Shown here: piece after piece, positions 1 to 6,135 of the stretch
How the letters are laid out: each line of letters begins with the position of its first letter
How positions within the stretch are numbered: the first letter of the stretch is position 1
NCBI GenBank assembly: GCA_026394265.1
Contig: JAPKYO010000039.1
Location: forward strand, 1 to 17,167
Reading direction: 5' to 3'
DNA from: Candidatus Bathyarchaeota archaeon
GTDB taxonomy: Archaea; Thermoproteota; Bathyarchaeia; TCS64
Length of the DNA stretch: 17,167 nt
Translations under genes and position numbers: made by a program
The notes under the pieces: model-generated
Database searches by the model: none
Seen by the model: the letters and a program-made list of their open reading frames with translations, nothing else
Told to the model about the DNA's origin: nothing

Positions 1-1
1 G

Positions 2-280
2 TTGGGGGTCGCCAGCCTCGCCCTAGGTTTCGGGACGGGCTTCTTCCACCCGGTCGCCAGCGCCCTCGTCGCAGACATATCAACTCCAGAGGACAGGGGG
101 AAGGCCTTCGGCTTCTACCGCCTGATGAGGGACTTCGGCACATTCGCCGGGCCCGCGGTGGCGGGCGTCGTCTCCTCACTCCTTGGCGTCGGGTCCCTCT
201 TCCTGCTGAACATCCTTCTAGCTGTCGTGGGCTGTCTCATCGCCGTGTTGGTCATCAAGGAAACCCGGGCGAAGCCATAG
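2..280 (+). CDS. MFS transporter, C-terminal part (5' truncated by window)
   Basis: This is the last 92 codons of a Major Facilitator Superfamily permease. The reading frame is open to the window edge, so the true start lies upstream. The visible part has the small-residue, Gly-rich helix texture of MFS C-terminal halves. A loop around residues 28-40 (STPEDRGKAFGFYR) is the usual cytoplasmic loop between the two helices of a repeat, and about three membrane helices follow or precede it. The protein ends in a short basic tail. The substrate cannot be told. A second, unrelated-looking MFS gene lies at 15177-16373. The family call is firm and specificity is unknown. Confidence 0.85.
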   Translation: MGVASLALGFGTGFFHPVASALVADISTPEDRGKAFGFYRLMRDFGTFAGPAVAGVVSSLLGVGSLFLLNILLAVVGCLIAVLVIKETRAKP

Positions 281-319
281 GCATATTCGCCCGCCCCAAC
301 ACGCGCCTCATAGGTAAAC

Positions 320-327
320 GATATATC
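320..327 (+). promoter_or_regulatory. TATA box of the SH3-protein gene (leaderless transcript likely)
   Basis: The AT-rich octamer GATATATC stands out in a GC-rich spacer. Its centre is about 26 nt before the ATG at 350, so transcription would start at or next to the start codon. No Shine-Dalgarno site is visible. A leaderless mRNA is inferred from this spacing. Confidence 0.55.
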
Positions 328-349
328 CCGTACCCGCCCACCCGCAACC

Positions 350-694
350 ATGAAGCGGCCAAAGTACCGCGTGATCAAGGAGCACAAGGCATCATTTCCC
401 TACGCCATGCTCGCCACGGAGGGCGACGAGGTATCCGTCGGCAGGGAGGACCCGGATATGCCCGGCTGGTACTGGTGCGAGGACGCGAAGGGGGTAGAGA
501 TGTGGGTGCCCTCGACACACATAGACATCGAGGATGCAAGGGGCGTCTTCAACCAGCTCTACAACTCGGTCGAACTCGACGCAAAGGTAGGTGACGTTGT
601 CCAGTACCTCGGGGAGGCGCTCGGGTGGGCGGAGTGCCTCGACGGCGGGTGGAGGTACGGATGGGTCCCCATGGAAAAGCTGACCCCAGCTTAG
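350..694 (+). CDS. Small tandem SH3-like domain protein
   Basis: The 114-residue protein looks like two consecutive SH3-type beta barrels. Repeat 1 (about residues 5-58) runs from YRVIKEHKASFPYAM through GDEVSV to GWYWCED and WVPSTHI. Repeat 2 (about residues 70-112) has an NSVELDAKVGDVV opening, then GWAECLDGGWRYGWVPMEKL. Each repeat keeps the SH3 pattern of an ALYDY-like strand, an acidic loop with Gly-Asp, a Trp in the n-Src-like position, and a G-W-V-P closing strand. No signal peptide or membrane segment is present, so it is probably cytosolic. Archaeal proteins of this kind exist, but their ligands are not known to me. The gene stands alone with its own TATA box. Function is unknown; a protein- or peptide-binding adaptor role is only inferred. 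Confidence 0.75.
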   Translation: MKRPKYRVIKEHKASFPYAMLATEGDEVSVGREDPDMPGWYWCEDAKGVEMWVPSTHIDIEDARGVFNQLYNSVELDAKVGDVVQYLGEALGWAECLDGGWRYGWVPMEKLTPA

Positions 695-708
695 CCGCAA
701 CATGCTCG

Positions 709-717
709 GTTTTAAAA
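709..717 (+). promoter_or_regulatory. TATA box of the polysaccharide deacetylase-like gene
   Basis: GTTTTAAAA lies about 54 nt before the ATG at 767. The predicted transcription start is therefore near 740, giving a leader of about 27 nt. That leader carries a strong GGAGG Shine-Dalgarno site at 755-759, seven nt before the ATG. Confidence 0.6.
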
Positions 718-766
718 GCGGTAGACGTGTAGTAAGGAGCCGTACAGGTTTACTGGAGGATAATGT

Positions 767-1612
767 ATGCCGATAGTTCTACCAAAGGGCAAGAAATGCG
801 CCGTGATCCTGAGCTGGGACTTCGACGCGATGGCCGCCTTCGTTTTGAGGGGCGAGACTAGCCCCACATTCATATCCCGGGGAGAGTTCGGGGCACGCGT
901 CGGCGTCCTCAGGGTCCTCGACCTCTGCGACAAGTACAACTTCAAGACGACCTTCTTCGTCCCCGGGTGGACCGTCGAAACCTACCCGGAGCTGACGAAG
1001 AAGATCTTCGACAAGGGGCACGAGATAGCCCACCACATGTGGTGCCACGAGGATGCTCCCACCCTCAGCTACGAGAAGGAGTTGGAGTTGATGGACAGGG
1101 CGATGGAGTCGATAAAGAAGGTCACGGGCAAGTACCCGGTGGGGAACCGCTCCGGCGGCTTCGCCTCCAGCAACAACACGGTGAAGCTACTGCAGGACCA
1201 CGGCTACCTATACGACAGCACACAGATGGGTGACGACTTCAACCCCTACAGGTGCAGGATAGGTGACCACGGCAGCCCAGCCGAGCCCTGGCACTTCGGG
1301 AAGGAGTCCAACATACTGGAGCTCCCCGTATCGTGGGTCATGGACGACTGGCCCCACTTCGAGTTCCAGCGCACACCCGCACTCAACCCCGGCCTCGCCA
1401 CCCCCTCCGACGCCTTCGAGATATGGAGCCAGGAGTTCGACTACATGTACGACAACATCCCAAACGGCGTCTACATGTTAACGCTGCACCCATACGTCAG
1501 CGGTAAGGCCCACAGGATCATGATGATCGAGAGGCTCATCCAGCACATGATGAGGCAGAAGGGCGTCTGGTTCTGCCGCGGCGAGGACGTCGCAAGGTGC
1601 TGGAAGGACTAA
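767..1612 (+). CDS. Polysaccharide deacetylase-family protein (NodB/PuuE-like, cytosolic)
   Basis: This 281-residue protein has the NodB homology fold of metal-dependent amide hydrolases. Motif 1 is SWDFDA (16-21), supplying the catalytic base Asp and metal-binding Asp. Motif 2 is HHMWCH (89-94), the H-x3-H metal pair. Motif 3 is NRSGGF with R128. Motif 5 is the LHPYVSG segment with H241. The DDWPHFEF stretch near 193-200 is typical of the PuuE/HpPgdA branch, which includes allantoinase-like and cyclic-imide hydrolases as well as peptidoglycan deacetylases. There is no signal peptide or membrane anchor, so a cytosolic small amide or imide is as likely a substrate as a glycan. The start at 767 is fixed by GGAGG at 755-759; an earlier ATG at 763 is out of frame. 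It appears monocistronic, with T-rich sequence after the stop. Confidence 0.88.
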   Translation: MPIVLPKGKKCAVILSWDFDAMAAFVLRGETSPTFISRGEFGARVGVLRVLDLCDKYNFKTTFFVPGWTVETYPELTKKIFDKGHEIAHHMWCHEDAPTLSYEKELELMDRAMESIKKVTGKYPVGNRSGGFASSNNTVKLLQDHGYLYDSTQMGDDFNPYRCRIGDHGSPAEPWHFGKESNILELPVSWVMDDWPHFEFQRTPALNPGLATPSDAFEIWSQEFDYMYDNIPNGVYMLTLHPYVSGKAHRIMMIERLIQHMMRQKGVWFCRGEDVARCWKD

Positions 1613-1642
1613 AAACCCCGACATCCCGAACCGATTGTGTAC

Positions 1643-1648
1643 TTTTTT
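1643..1648 (+). terminator. Oligo-T terminator after the deacetylase gene
   Basis: Six Ts at 1643-1648, followed by pyrimidine-rich CCTCTCTC, lie 31 nt after the deacetylase stop codon. Archaeal RNA polymerase terminates at such U-tracts without needing a hairpin. The call is made from sequence alone. Confidence 0.45.
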
Positions 1649-1684
1649 ACCCTCTCTCATTCAATTAATATATATACCCCGCAC

Positions 1685-1753
1685 AAAAACAGATAAAATT
1701 ACACAAAATAAGACGAAAAAAGACAAAAATAGACAAAAAAAGATAACCGAAAA
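1685..1753. promoter_or_regulatory. Phased A-tract array, probable intrinsically curved DNA
   Basis: Within 70 bp there are seven runs of four to seven A residues, with centres near 1687, 1696, 1706, 1718, 1727, 1738 and 1751. The spacing averages about 10-11 bp, one helical turn, so the individual bends should add up. Several units share the form AGACAAAAA (for example 1721-1729 and 1731-1739). The spacer also holds a TATA-like AATATATATA at 1667-1676. The array sits 100-170 bp before the AbrB-like gene. It might bend promoter DNA or bind chromatin proteins. That role is inferred. Confidence 0.5.
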
Positions 1754-1765
1754 CCGTTTTTCTGA

Positions 1766-1825
1766 CCCTAAACCGAAAAAGAAGCCCTAAAACGGCTCGG
1801 ATGGCTCCGCGAAAAACGTTTAGGG
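1766..1825. repeat. Three CCCTAAA(A)CG motifs, two forming an inverted repeat
   Basis: CCCTAAACCG occurs at 1766-1775 and CCCTAAAACG at 1785-1794. The complement, CGTTTAGGG, occurs at 1817-1825. The second and third copies face each other across 22 bp. The cluster ends 30 bp before the start of the AbrB-like gene. It could be an operator for that gene or a hairpin in its leader; the sequence does not say which. Confidence 0.4.
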
Positions 1826-1855
1826 GGGGAGTGGCGGCATCTTACATGTGGAACA

Positions 1856-2131
1856 GTGATGAACTCCGAGACGTTCCTCGCCAGGGTCACGAGCGCCCAC
1901 AAGATAATGGTCCCGAAGGAGTACAGGGAAAAGCTCGGCCTCAAGCCCCGCCAGCTCTATCAAGTTACCCTCTCCGACAGCGAAAGCTTCGAGAACATGA
2001 ATTTCCTCGCCAAGCTCCAGACCTCCGGGCAGATCGTCATTCCCGCCGAGGTCTACGAGGAGAACGAGCTCAGAAAGGGACAGATATTAACTGCGACCAT
2101 CACCGTGCCACAACCCGTAGCGAAGGACTAG
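1856..2131 (+). CDS. AbrB/SpoVT-like protein with two swapped-hairpin repeats
   Basis: The 91-residue protein consists of two copies of the AbrB/MazE/SpoVT hairpin. Copy 1 covers about residues 7-40 (FLARVTSAHKIMVPKEYREK, then LGLKPRQ). Copy 2 covers about 49-82 (FLAKLQTSGQIVIPAEVYEE, then LRKGQIL). The shared pattern is FLA-[KR]-x-T/S-x-x-x-I-[MV]-[IV]-P. AbrB hairpins normally dimerise to form a DNA-binding barrel, so this chain may fold as an internal pseudo-dimer. The start is GTG at 1856 or, equally plausibly, the adjoining ATG at 1859; no strong ribosome site decides it. It is probably a transcription regulator or an antitoxin-like protein. No toxin gene is next to it, and the histidine kinase follows after 128 bp of AT-rich spacer. 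Confidence 0.78.
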   Translation: MMNSETFLARVTSAHKIMVPKEYREKLGLKPRQLYQVTLSDSESFENMNFLAKLQTSGQIVIPAEVYEENELRKGQILTATITVPQPVAKD

Positions 2132-2207
2132 ACCCTCCCCTTCTTCTCCGTCTCCTTTACACGAGCGTCCACGCTAGTTCGGTTCACCCTACGATTGCGG
2201 ATGCGTA

Positions 2208-2253
2208 ATGATATCTATTACCAATGTACCCTTTTTTTCGATATACTCGGTGA
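2208..2253 (+). promoter_or_regulatory. Promoter region and Shine-Dalgarno site of the histidine kinase
   Basis: TGATATCTATTA (2209-2220) is a TATA candidate about 46 nt before the TTG at 2260. A second AT-rich block, GATATAC (2240-2246), follows a T7 run at 2232-2238. The Shine-Dalgarno core GGTGA at 2249-2253 is six nt before TTG 2260 and supports that start. Confidence 0.45.
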
Positions 2254-2259
2254 ATATCC

Positions 2260-4569
2260 TTGTGGAACCAAGCGGGGAATAGCAGCGTCGGCGTCGTGAG
2301 GGTTCTCCTCGTTGATGACGACGAGTCCCAGAGGGAGCTTACGAAGTATACTCTGGAGAAGGCTGACCCCTCGCAGAAGATCACGGCGGTGCTCAGACCA
2401 TCCAATGCCCTTAGGACCCTCTCAAAACAGCAGTTCGACTGCATAGTCTCCGACTACCAGATGCCGGAGATGAACGGTATCCAGTTCTGCGCCGAGGTCA
2501 GGAAGAAGAGTAACATCCCATTCATCATCTACACGGGGCGAGGAAGCGAAGAGGTGGCGAGCCAGGCGTTCGCCGCCGGGGTAGACGACTACGTCCGCAA
2601 GGAGACCGACCTCGCCCACTACCAAGTGCTGGTGAGGAGGATAAGACACGCCGTGGAGAGACACCTCACCTACGAAATGTACCGGGTTGGCATCGAAGGG
2701 AATAGAGATGGCATCTCGATCATCCAGGGCACCGACTTCGTCTACGCGAACCAGGCTATGGCTGGCCTTCTCGGCGTGGGAAGCGCCGCTGAGCTCATAG
2801 ACCAGAGCATCACACGCTGGCTCACCGGAGACGATAAGGAGTCAGTGGTACGCCGAACCCTGAGTAGACAGAGTGGTGGGATCGAGCCCGAAGTGTTCCA
2901 CTACTCCGTGAAGAGAGCAGACGGGAATGTGGTGATTCTCCACGCCTCCGCATCCGTCATCAGCTTCAAAGGTAGACCCGCAAGCATCGTCTTCAACCAC
3001 GACGACACGGAACGGGTGGCCTTGGAGACTAAGTTGATTGATAGCAGGATCGATCTGAAGCGCGCCCAAGCCGTTGCAAGGATGGGGAGTTGGCGACTTG
3101 ACACCCGGACGAATATTCTGCTATGGTCCGATGAGACGTATAGAATCTTCAATGTGCCCCCCAACACCCCGCTGACCTACGAATTATTCCTATCATACGT
3201 GCATCCTGAGGACAGGAGCGCCGTGGACGAGAACTGGCAGGCAGCACTTGGGGGTAAGCCCTACGAAATTGAACACCGGATAATCGTCGACGGAGAAGTC
3301 AGGTGGGTTCGGGAGAAGGCTGAGCTAGAGTTCGACCCCGGCCACAGGCTTCAAGGCGGGTTCGGGACGGTCCAGGACATCTCCGAGCAGAAGAAGACCG
3401 AGGAACTCATCCAGATATCTAACAAGGAGTTGCAGAGGAAGAACGAGGAGCTTCAGGAAACCGAGAAGAAACTCAAGAGGTATAGCGCCGCTCTGGAGAG
3501 CAATGTCGTCGCGAGGACAATGGAGATCACCGAGGCGGGGGATAGGCTCGAAGCCGCCGCCCTCTATACGAGGAGTCTCATCGAGGCGAGTCTCGACCCC
3601 CTCGTCACCATAAACGCGGATGGCAAGATCACAGACGTAAACGAGGCAACGATCCACGCCACAGGCGTAGAAAGGGATTGTTTGATCGGGAGCGAATTCG
3701 TAGACTACTTCACCGAGCCAGAGATGGCGAGGGAGGGACTAATGCGCGCCTTCGCCGAGGGGTATGTTAGGGATTATCCACTCGCCATCCGCCACGCCTC
3801 GGGGATGATAACCGAAGTCCAGTACAACGCCGTCGTCTACCGGGACACATCCGGGGAGGTGGCGGGCATCTTCGCCGCCGCCAGGGACGTCACCGAGAAG
3901 AATAGAATGGCGAAGAAGCTCCTGCAAGCCGAGAGCATGGAGGCCGTCGGGAAGCTGACCGCGATGCTCGCCCACGACCTCCAGAACCCCCTCAACTTCA
4001 TAAGCCAGGCCTCGGAGCTGGCCCGAAAGGAGCCGGAGAGGGCCGATAGACTCCTCCAGCTCATCGGTGAGAACGCATCCCGCTCGCTGAAGATGATCGA
4101 GGAACTCAGGGCCGGGACGAAGGAGATAAGCCTCCAACGCGTCGACACAGACCTCACCCAACTCATAGAAAAGTTGTCGGAGGAGACCCGGGCACCAGAG
4201 GGGGTCAAGATTGAACTGGCGATGGGCAAGGGCGTGGGAGTGGTCCACATAGACGCCGGGCTCATGCGGAGGGTTCTCGACAACCTCGTGGCCAACGCCG
4301 TCGAGGCGATGCCCGACGGCGGGGAGGTGACTATCAGAACCTCCACGGGAAACGGGGTCATAAGCATAGATGTCGAGGACACCGGCACAGGGATACCCCC
4401 CGATGTTGCGGCGAGGTTATTCGGCCCCTTCTACTCGACGAAGCCGAAGGGGCTTGGGCTCGGCCTTCCATTCTGCAAGAGAGCCGTTGAGGCACACAGG
4501 GGAACCCTGACCTTCACATCCCAGAAGGGGGTGGGAACCACGTTCACGGTGACACTCCCCACAAGCTAG
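2260..4569 (+). CDS. Receiver-PAS-PAS-PAS-histidine kinase
   Basis: This 769-residue sensor kinase lacks membrane helices, so it is probably cytosolic. Domain order is receiver (about 13-130), PAS (about 142-250), PAS with PAC (about 270-375), coiled coil (378-430), PAS with PAC (about 433-545), HisKA (about 560-615) and HATPase (about 640-767). The receiver keeps the acidic pair D20/D21, phospho-acceptor D65 in VSDYQMPEMNG, T92 and K114. The kinase core keeps phospho-accepting H572 in AHDLQNPL, the N-box around N675/N679, the G1 box DTGTGIP (707-713) and the G2 box GLGLGL (731-736). All catalytic motifs are intact. TTG 2260 is chosen for its GGTGA site; GTG 2296 would give a protein starting directly at RVLLVDDDE. 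No separate response regulator is adjacent. The signal is unknown, though PAS domains often sense redox state or small ligands. Confidence 0.93.
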   Translation: MWNQAGNSSVGVVRVLLVDDDESQRELTKYTLEKADPSQKITAVLRPSNALRTLSKQQFDCIVSDYQMPEMNGIQFCAEVRKKSNIPFIIYTGRGSEEVASQAFAAGVDDYVRKETDLAHYQVLVRRIRHAVERHLTYEMYRVGIEGNRDGISIIQGTDFVYANQAMAGLLGVGSAAELIDQSITRWLTGDDKESVVRRTLSRQSGGIEPEVFHYSVKRADGNVVILHASASVISFKGRPASIVFNHDDTERVALETKLIDSRIDLKRAQAVARMGSWRLDTRTNILLWSDETYRIFNVPPNTPLTYELFLSYVHPEDRSAVDENWQAALGGKPYEIEHRIIVDGEVRWVREKAELEFDPGHRLQGGFGTVQDISEQKKTEELIQISNKELQRKNEELQETEKKLKRYSAALESNVVARTMEITEAGDRLEAAALYTRSLIEASLDPLVTINADGKITDVNEATIHATGVERDCLIGSEFVDYFTEPEMAREGLMRAFAEGYVRDYPLAIRHASGMITEVQYNAVVYRDTSGEVAGIFAAARDVTEKNRMAKKLLQAESMEAVGKLTAMLAHDLQNPLNFISQASELARKEPERADRLLQLIGENASRSLKMIEELRAGTKEISLQRVDTDLTQLIEKLSEETRAPEGVKIELAMGKGVGVVHIDAGLMRRVLDNLVANAVEAMPDGGEVTIRTSTGNGVISIDVEDTGTGIPPDVAARLFGPFYSTKPKGLGLGLPFCKRAVEAHRGTLTFTSQKGVGTTFTVTLPTS

Positions 4570-4602
4570 CCCCGGACACCCAGCGAAATTCTTCTGGAAA
4601 TA

Positions 4603-4608
4603 TTTTTT
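4603..4608 (+). terminator. Oligo-T terminator after the histidine kinase
   Basis: A T6 run lies 34 nt after the kinase stop codon in otherwise mixed sequence and would act as an archaeal U-tract terminator. It also lies in the gap between the kinase and the convergent tRNA gene. Confidence 0.5.
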
Positions 4609-4618
4609 CCCGTTATCA

Positions 4619-4634
4619 TGTGTGGTAGCACACA
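4619..4634. repeat. Short hairpin between the kinase and tRNA 3' ends
   Basis: TGTGT at 4619-4623 pairs with ACACA at 4630-4634 around a six-base loop (GGTAGC). It sits between two convergent genes, so either transcript could form it. On the minus strand, TTTCTTT (4640-4646) just after the tRNA 3' end is the more likely tRNA terminator. Confidence 0.35.
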
Positions 4635-4650
4635 AGGGAAAGAAACCCAG

Positions 4651-4728
4651 TGGTAGCGGGGGGTAGATTTGAACTACCGACCTTGGGGTTATGAGCCCCA
4701 CGGGCTAACCTGGCTGCCCTACCCCGCT
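4651..4728 (-). tRNA. Initiator tRNA-Met (anticodon CAT)
   Basis: The minus strand folds into a full 78-nt cloverleaf without an intron. The acceptor stem is AGCGGGG/CCCCGCT with discriminator A and an encoded CCA. The D stem is GGGC/GCCC. The anticodon stem is TGGGG/CCCCA with loop CTCATAA (CAT anticodon). The T arm is GGTAG-TTCAAAT-CTACC. Two initiator marks are present: the A1-U72 pair and three consecutive G-C pairs next to the anticodon loop. Together these separate it from elongator tRNA-Met and from CAT-anticodon tRNA-Ile. A TATA box (TTTATAAG on the minus strand, 4754-4761) lies about 29 nt before the 5' end, so transcription can begin at or very near the mature end. Confidence 0.95.
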
Positions 4729-4753
4729 CCGCCTCCATGATATCCACCCAACT

Positions 4754-4761
4754 CTTATAAA
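4754..4761. promoter_or_regulatory. TATA box shared by tRNA-iMet (minus) and rnp4 operon (plus)
   Basis: CTTATAAA on the plus strand reads TTTATAAG on the minus strand, and the core TTATAA is a perfect palindrome. It lies about 29 nt from the tRNA 5' end and about 41 nt from the rnp4 ATG, both fitting archaeal TATA-to-start spacing. No other TATA candidate is visible in the 70-bp gap between the two genes, so one box probably serves both directions. Confidence 0.6.
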
Positions 4762-4798
4762 CTCTTCCCGACTCCCCCAAACCAAGCGGGGAAACCCA

Positions 4799-5107
4799 AT
4801 GCCCGACGACGCCAGACGAATAGCCAACGAAAGAATCAGAATACTCTTCACACTCGCCGAGCGTTTCCAACGAACCCACCCGGAGAGGGCGCAGCGATAC
4901 GCCGCACTAGCGCGCCGCATAGCGAGCAGGAACCGCGTACACATCCCACGCGAACTCGGGCGCCGCGTCTGCCCCGGCTGCAAATCCTACATGAGCCCAT
5001 CCACAAGCCGCACACGCATCAGACAGACACGCGAACCACACGTCGCCGTCACCTGCCTACGCTGCGGACACGTCACCCGAATCTCCCTGAGGAGCAAGAA
5101 GCCGTGA
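4799..5107 (+). CDS. rnp4: Ribonuclease P protein component 4 (Rpp21/Rpr2 family)
   Basis: The 102-residue protein matches archaeal Rnp4, the Rpp21 homologue in the RNase P complex that trims 5' leaders from precursor tRNAs. The N-terminal half (residues 4-45) is two basic helices of the family type, including ANERIRILFTLAERF and ERAQRYAALARRIA. The C-terminal half is a zinc ribbon with Cys pairs CPGC (C58, C61) and CLRC (C86, C89), separated by a basic R/S/T-rich loop typical of the family. Length is normal. The ATG at 4799 follows GGGGA at a suitable distance. It is the first gene of an operon with dph5 (4-nt overlap) and ribL, and it diverges from an initiator tRNA, a likely substrate of the enzyme. 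Confidence 0.92.
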   Translation: MPDDARRIANERIRILFTLAERFQRTHPERAQRYAALARRIASRNRVHIPRELGRRVCPGCKSYMSPSTSRTRIRQTREPHVAVTCLRCGHVTRISLRSKKP

Positions 5108-6129
5108 CACTCAGCCTCATAAGCACGGGACTAGCCGACGAGAAGGACCTCAGCCTACGCGCCCTAGAGGAGGCGAAGCGCTGCGACGCCCTCTACGCCG
5201 AACTCTACACTATGAAGCTCGCCGCCACACTCGCAAACCTCTCCGAGCTAACGGGGAGACCCGTCACCCTCCTCCACCGCGGCGACCTAGAGGAACGAAG
5301 CAGCAACCTGATCGAGGAGGCGAAGAGTAGGCGCGTCGGCGTCCTCGTCGGCGGCGACTGCCTAAGCGCCACGACACACATCGCCCTCGTTCTCGAAGCA
5401 AAGGCAAGCGGAGTGGAGACCCGCATCATACACGGCAGCAGCATATTCAGCGCCGTCGCCGAGACCGGCTTGAGCATATACAAGTTCGGGAGAACCGTCA
5501 CGATGCCCTTCCCTGAGAAGGGCCCAGCCGACACCGTCCTTCGCGGAATGGAGGAGAACCTCTCCGCGGGGCTTCACACCCTCGTCCTCTTCGACCTCGA
5601 CAACGAGAAGGGCGCCTACATGAGCGTCACGCAGGCAATCGGGCGCCTCGCCGAGGTGGGGATCAGCCCAGACACACTCGTGGTCGGCGTCGCGCGACTG
5701 GGACACCCAGACGCCCTGATCAGGGCGGGGAAGATGGCCGATGTAGGCGCAGTCGACTTCGGCGAAGCCCCACACTGCCTCGTCGTCCCCGGCCCCCTCC
5801 ACTTCCTAGAAGAGGACGCCCTCAAGGCAATAGCCGGCTGCCCCCCCGAGGCCCTCAAGGGGAGACAGCTGAATCCCGAACTCGACCGCCTAATAGACAA
5901 GTACATCGCCGGCTGCCGCAGAGTACGTGAGAATATGAAGACGACGCCCCCCACCTCACCCCTCACCGAGACACAGATACGCGACCTCCTCGACCACGTC
6001 GACCGCTACCTAGCCGACGCAGAATACTACAAAGCCGACAAGAAACCCACCGCACTCACAAGCGTATCCTACGCCGAGGGAATCCTCGACGCCCTAAAGT
6101 TATTAGGCATCACAGACTTCGAATGGTGA
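5104..6129 (+). CDS. dph5: Diphthine synthase (Dph5) with C-terminal DUF357 domain
   Basis: Residues 1 to about 246 are a Dph5/DphB methyltransferase, which uses SAM to methylate the modified histidine of elongation factor 2 during diphthamide synthesis. Diagnostic segments are the N-terminal LISTGLADEKDLSLRALE, VGGDCLSATTH (82-92, where the family usually has GDPLxATTH), IIHGSSIFSA and LSIYKFGRTVTMPFP. Residues about 256-341 match DUF357, with DAEYYKADKKPTALTSVSY and the ending AEGILDALKLLGITDFEW. Typical archaeal Dph5 is about 265 residues, so the extra 75-80 residues are a fused domain that is usually a separate small protein. GTG 5104 overlaps the rnp4 stop (GTGA), with GAGGAG at 5089-5094 as ribosome site. 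The GGTGA at its own stop serves ribL. Confidence 0.92.
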   Translation: MTLSLISTGLADEKDLSLRALEEAKRCDALYAELYTMKLAATLANLSELTGRPVTLLHRGDLEERSSNLIEEAKSRRVGVLVGGDCLSATTHIALVLEAKASGVETRIIHGSSIFSAVAETGLSIYKFGRTVTMPFPEKGPADTVLRGMEENLSAGLHTLVLFDLDNEKGAYMSVTQAIGRLAEVGISPDTLVVGVARLGHPDALIRAGKMADVGAVDFGEAPHCLVVPGPLHFLEEDALKAIAGCPPEALKGRQLNPELDRLIDKYIAGCRRVRENMKTTPPTSPLTETQIRDLLDHVDRYLADAEYYKADKKPTALTSVSYAEGILDALKLLGITDFEW

Positions 6130-6135
6130 AAGAAG

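Noticed and set aside
1613..1855. AT-rich spacer considered as a replication origin
   Set aside because: There is no orc1/cdc6 gene nearby and no recognisable origin-recognition repeats. The A-tract phasing and CCCTAAA motifs explain the visible structure better.
1801..2208. A 135-codon plus-strand reading frame overlapping the AbrB-like gene
   Set aside because: It is out of frame with the clear AbrB repeats, its translation is rich in Arg, Gln and Pro without family motifs, and it covers the spacer motifs. It is a shadow of the real gene.
3739..4388. Two long minus-strand frames opposite the histidine kinase core
   Set aside because: The plus strand has intact HisKA and ATPase motifs. The antisense frames are low-complexity shadows of GC-rich codons.
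4651..4728. Possible tRNA intron needing RtcB
   Set aside because: The anticodon stem and loop are standard and uninterrupted, so this tRNA needs no splicing.
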